This document shows positions 62,574-64,000 of a DNA stretch of 64,000 bases, piece by piece; within the stretch, counting starts at the first letter, position 1; every line of letters begins with the position of its first letter. This stretch comes from Agaribacillus sp965228415 (lineage in GTDB: Bacteria > Bacteroidota > Bacteroidia > Cytophagales > Cyclobacteriaceae). The notes under the pieces were generated by a model. The model ran no database searches, had not been told where the DNA came from, and saw only the letters and a list, made by a program, of their open reading frames with translations. The stretch is taken from positions 4,836,001-4,900,000 of the forward strand of contig OZ245814.1 in the NCBI GenBank assembly GCA_965228415.1, written 5' to 3'. Made by a program: the position numbers and the translations under genes.

Positions 62574-63734
62574 TTGAGCGGCCAAGAAATCTATTTCAAT
62601 TTAAATCCTGTTAATTTTTTAATTGCCTCAGGAATATTGCAAATTTTTATCGTATCCGGTGTGCTGTTTTTCCGGAAGGATGGCCATCTTCTTGCCAGCA
62701 GGCTATTGGCGATAACGTTATTTATTGTCGGTCTGCACCTGACAAACCTGATGCTGCTGGATTTGAACCTGGATAACATGTACCCCTTTTTGCTATGGCT
62801 ACCTTACTCCTACCTGACTGCCATTGGGCCTCTGATTTTTTTCTATACCAAATCGCTTACGGAAAACGGCTTTAAAATTTCTTCGAAAGTATTGATGCAT
62901 TTTGTGCCGGTAATCATTGAATGGTTGTTGCAGGTGGTCCAGATTATTTACAGCGTCAAACAAGATGTGATTTATTACAATACACCTACTGATTTTATTA
63001 TTTCACCTGTCATTTATATTTCAGCAGCCATATCTATTTTTTACTATTTAAAACGGTCATTGGCGATTATTAAAAATCATGAAATATGGGTGTTGAAAAA
63101 TTTTTCCAATGTGAAAGAGGTGACGCTGGCATGGCTGTATAAACTAATCGCTTATTACCGGATTTTGTGGATGCTTTGGATCCCGGTTGTAATTATATTT
63201 TTATTGCTTTTTAGGTTTCAGCTACAATATCTTGGGCTGGTCATTATCATTTACGGTTTGATATTGTCCATTACTTACCTGACCTATTGGATAGGGCTGG
63301 AGGGATTAAGAAGGACGAATTTTATTTACGTAACCCGAAGAGACTTGCCCTCGGAGAATAAAAGCTACACCAATTTATCCGAGAAAGAAATCAAAAGTCA
63401 TATTGCCAAAGTAAAGCAGTTGATGAATGACGAAAAACTATACCTGAACGAGCATTTAAATCTCAGGGATTTCGCCGATAAGGCCGCGGCAGACCCTAAT
63501 TTAATCTCCTATATCTTAAATACTCATCTCCACAAAAATTTTTATGAGTTTGTTAATTCCTATCGCATAGAAGAAGTAAAGAAAAAAATGAATGACCCAA
63601 AATACGCTCATCTGAAATTGATGGCAATAGCCTATGAATGCGGTTTTAATTCAAAAGCTACCTTCAACAGGGTATTTTTAAAGATGGAGGGTGTTTCACC
63701 TACAGCTTATAAAAATAGGCAATCGGGTTTGTAG
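62574..63734 (+). CDS. Membrane-bound AraC-type regulator
   Basis: A 386-residue protein with seven or so hydrophobic segments in residues 15-260 (GILQIFIVSGVLFFRK, LAITLFIVGLHLTNLMLLDL, SPVIYISAAISIFYYL and others) and a C-terminal AraC-type double helix-turn-helix (FYEFVNSYRIEEVKKKMNDP, AIAYECGFNSKATFNRVFLK, ending GVSPTAYKN). No ATG lies in frame after the TAA at 62517, so the TTG at 62574 is used. It probably senses something in the membrane; the target is likely the following gene. Confidence 0.85.
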   Translation: MSGQEIYFNLNPVNFLIASGILQIFIVSGVLFFRKDGHLLASRLLAITLFIVGLHLTNLMLLDLNLDNMYPFLLWLPYSYLTAIGPLIFFYTKSLTENGFKISSKVLMHFVPVIIEWLLQVVQIIYSVKQDVIYYNTPTDFIISPVIYISAAISIFYYLKRSLAIIKNHEIWVLKNFSNVKEVTLAWLYKLIAYYRILWMLWIPVVIIFLLLFRFQLQYLGLVIIIYGLILSITYLTYWIGLEGLRRTNFIYVTRRDLPSENKSYTNLSEKEIKSHIAKVKQLMNDEKLYLNEHLNLRDFADKAAADPNLISYILNTHLHKNFYEFVNSYRIEEVKKKMNDPKYAHLKLMAIAYECGFNSKATFNRVFLKMEGVSPTAYKNRQSGL

Positions 63735-63836
63735 CAGATCTCATTGGTTTCAATTTCGGTAATAGAGGTATCAATCTATCCGTTGAGTCGTAATTGACTG
63801 GAAAAACAATCTCTTTTGTGGAAAACTTAAAAAAAA

Positions 63837-64000
63837 ATGAGATATATATTTTTACTTTTATTTAGTGCGCAATTTTGGCTTACTGCCAAAGCCCAGGACA
63901 CTGATACTTTAGCAAGGAACCCACTAAGGAAATACGTCGGGTATTATGATGTAGGCGTAAAGCCAGGTAAACCTTTTTTCAGAGCCAGGGCTTATATCAG
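63837..64000 (+). CDS. Secreted protein, 3' truncated by window edge
   Basis: An open frame from the ATG at 63837 to the window end. The first 22 residues are a signal peptide (MRYIFLLLFSAQFWLTAKAQ), followed by DTLARNPLRKYVGYYDVGVK. The family cannot be identified from 54 residues. It lies about 100 bases after the membrane-bound AraC gene in the same direction and may be its target. Confidence 0.7.
   Translation, partial: MRYIFLLLFSAQFWLTAKAQDTDTLARNPLRKYVGYYDVGVKPGKPFFRARAYI

Noticed and set aside
1..64000. tRNA, rRNA, CRISPR array, prophage
   Set aside because: No cloverleaf, ribosomal sequence, regularly spaced repeats or phage structural gene was recognised by eye; a tRNAscan/CRISPR search would be needed to be certain.

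Overview
The window is a chromosomal stretch from a Bacteroidota bacterium, most likely of the Cytophagia type. The basis is a SusC/SusD pair with an ECF sigma factor and a FecR anti-sigma factor, many Bacteroidota-type outer-membrane barrels and lipoproteins, LytTR two-component pairs, a PadR/MacB-like permease pair, starts that mostly lack clear Shine-Dalgarno boxes, and a few TAnnTTTG promoter boxes. No rRNA, tRNA, CRISPR array or prophage was recognised. Both ends cut genes: a glycerate kinase on the left and an unidentified secreted protein on the right.

Layout. 0-3.5 kb: 3' part of a glycerate kinase, a Crp/Fnr regulator overlapping a thioredoxin-like protein without active-site cysteines, and an NtrC-type response regulator. 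3.5-11.5 kb: a large propeller-PAS histidine kinase (probable partner of that regulator), a small barrel protein, and a lipoprotein joining a degenerate metallophosphoesterase domain to a C-terminal barrel. 11.6-14.0 kb: two directly repeated N-terminal pieces of an IS1380-like element flank an enolase-superfamily gene. 14-22.4 kb: a barrel protein, an SRPBCC protein, an AraC regulator, and an apparent operon of a c-type-cytochrome/DUF1549/DUF1553 lipoprotein, a DUF1501 Tat protein and an esterase. 22.7-25.6 kb: a GAF-LuxR regulator, then a short-chain dehydrogenase overlapping a divergent QueA-like gene. 25.8-32.6 kb: SusD, SusC (with STN domain), FecR and ECF sigma, a trans-envelope signalling nutrient-uptake locus with a possible structured RNA leader before susC.

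32.6-43.6 kb: a decayed gene remnant, a DUF2911 protein, a large secreted esterase/peptidase, a PrsW-like membrane protease with an N-terminal zinc ribbon, a tandem FKBP lipoprotein, a cold-shock pair with a long leader, and a MacB/FtsX-type permease coupled to a PadR regulator. 43.8-51.6 kb: a small lipoprotein, a metalloprotease/propeller/barrel protein, an archaemetzincin-like protein, a MerR regulator divergent from a small cysteine-containing protein with a MerR-style operator between them, and an ECF sigma/anti-sigma/lipoprotein operon. 51.6-64 kb: two LytS/LytTR-type sensor-regulator pairs, ThuA-like and related secreted proteins, short palindromic repeats, an XRE regulator with a perfect palindrome upstream, lipoproteins, and a membrane-bound AraC regulator.

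The common theme is envelope sensing and polymer or nutrient handling: several sensor-regulator or sigma/anti-sigma sets each sit beside secreted or outer-membrane proteins. No single large undescribed system is evident. The best candidates for new biology are the susC leader RNA, the pseudo-phosphoesterase-barrel fusion, the cysteine-less thioredoxin coupled to a Crp regulator, the SDR/QueA-like pair and the MerR-controlled small protein. All calls were made by reading the sequence; no database search was run.
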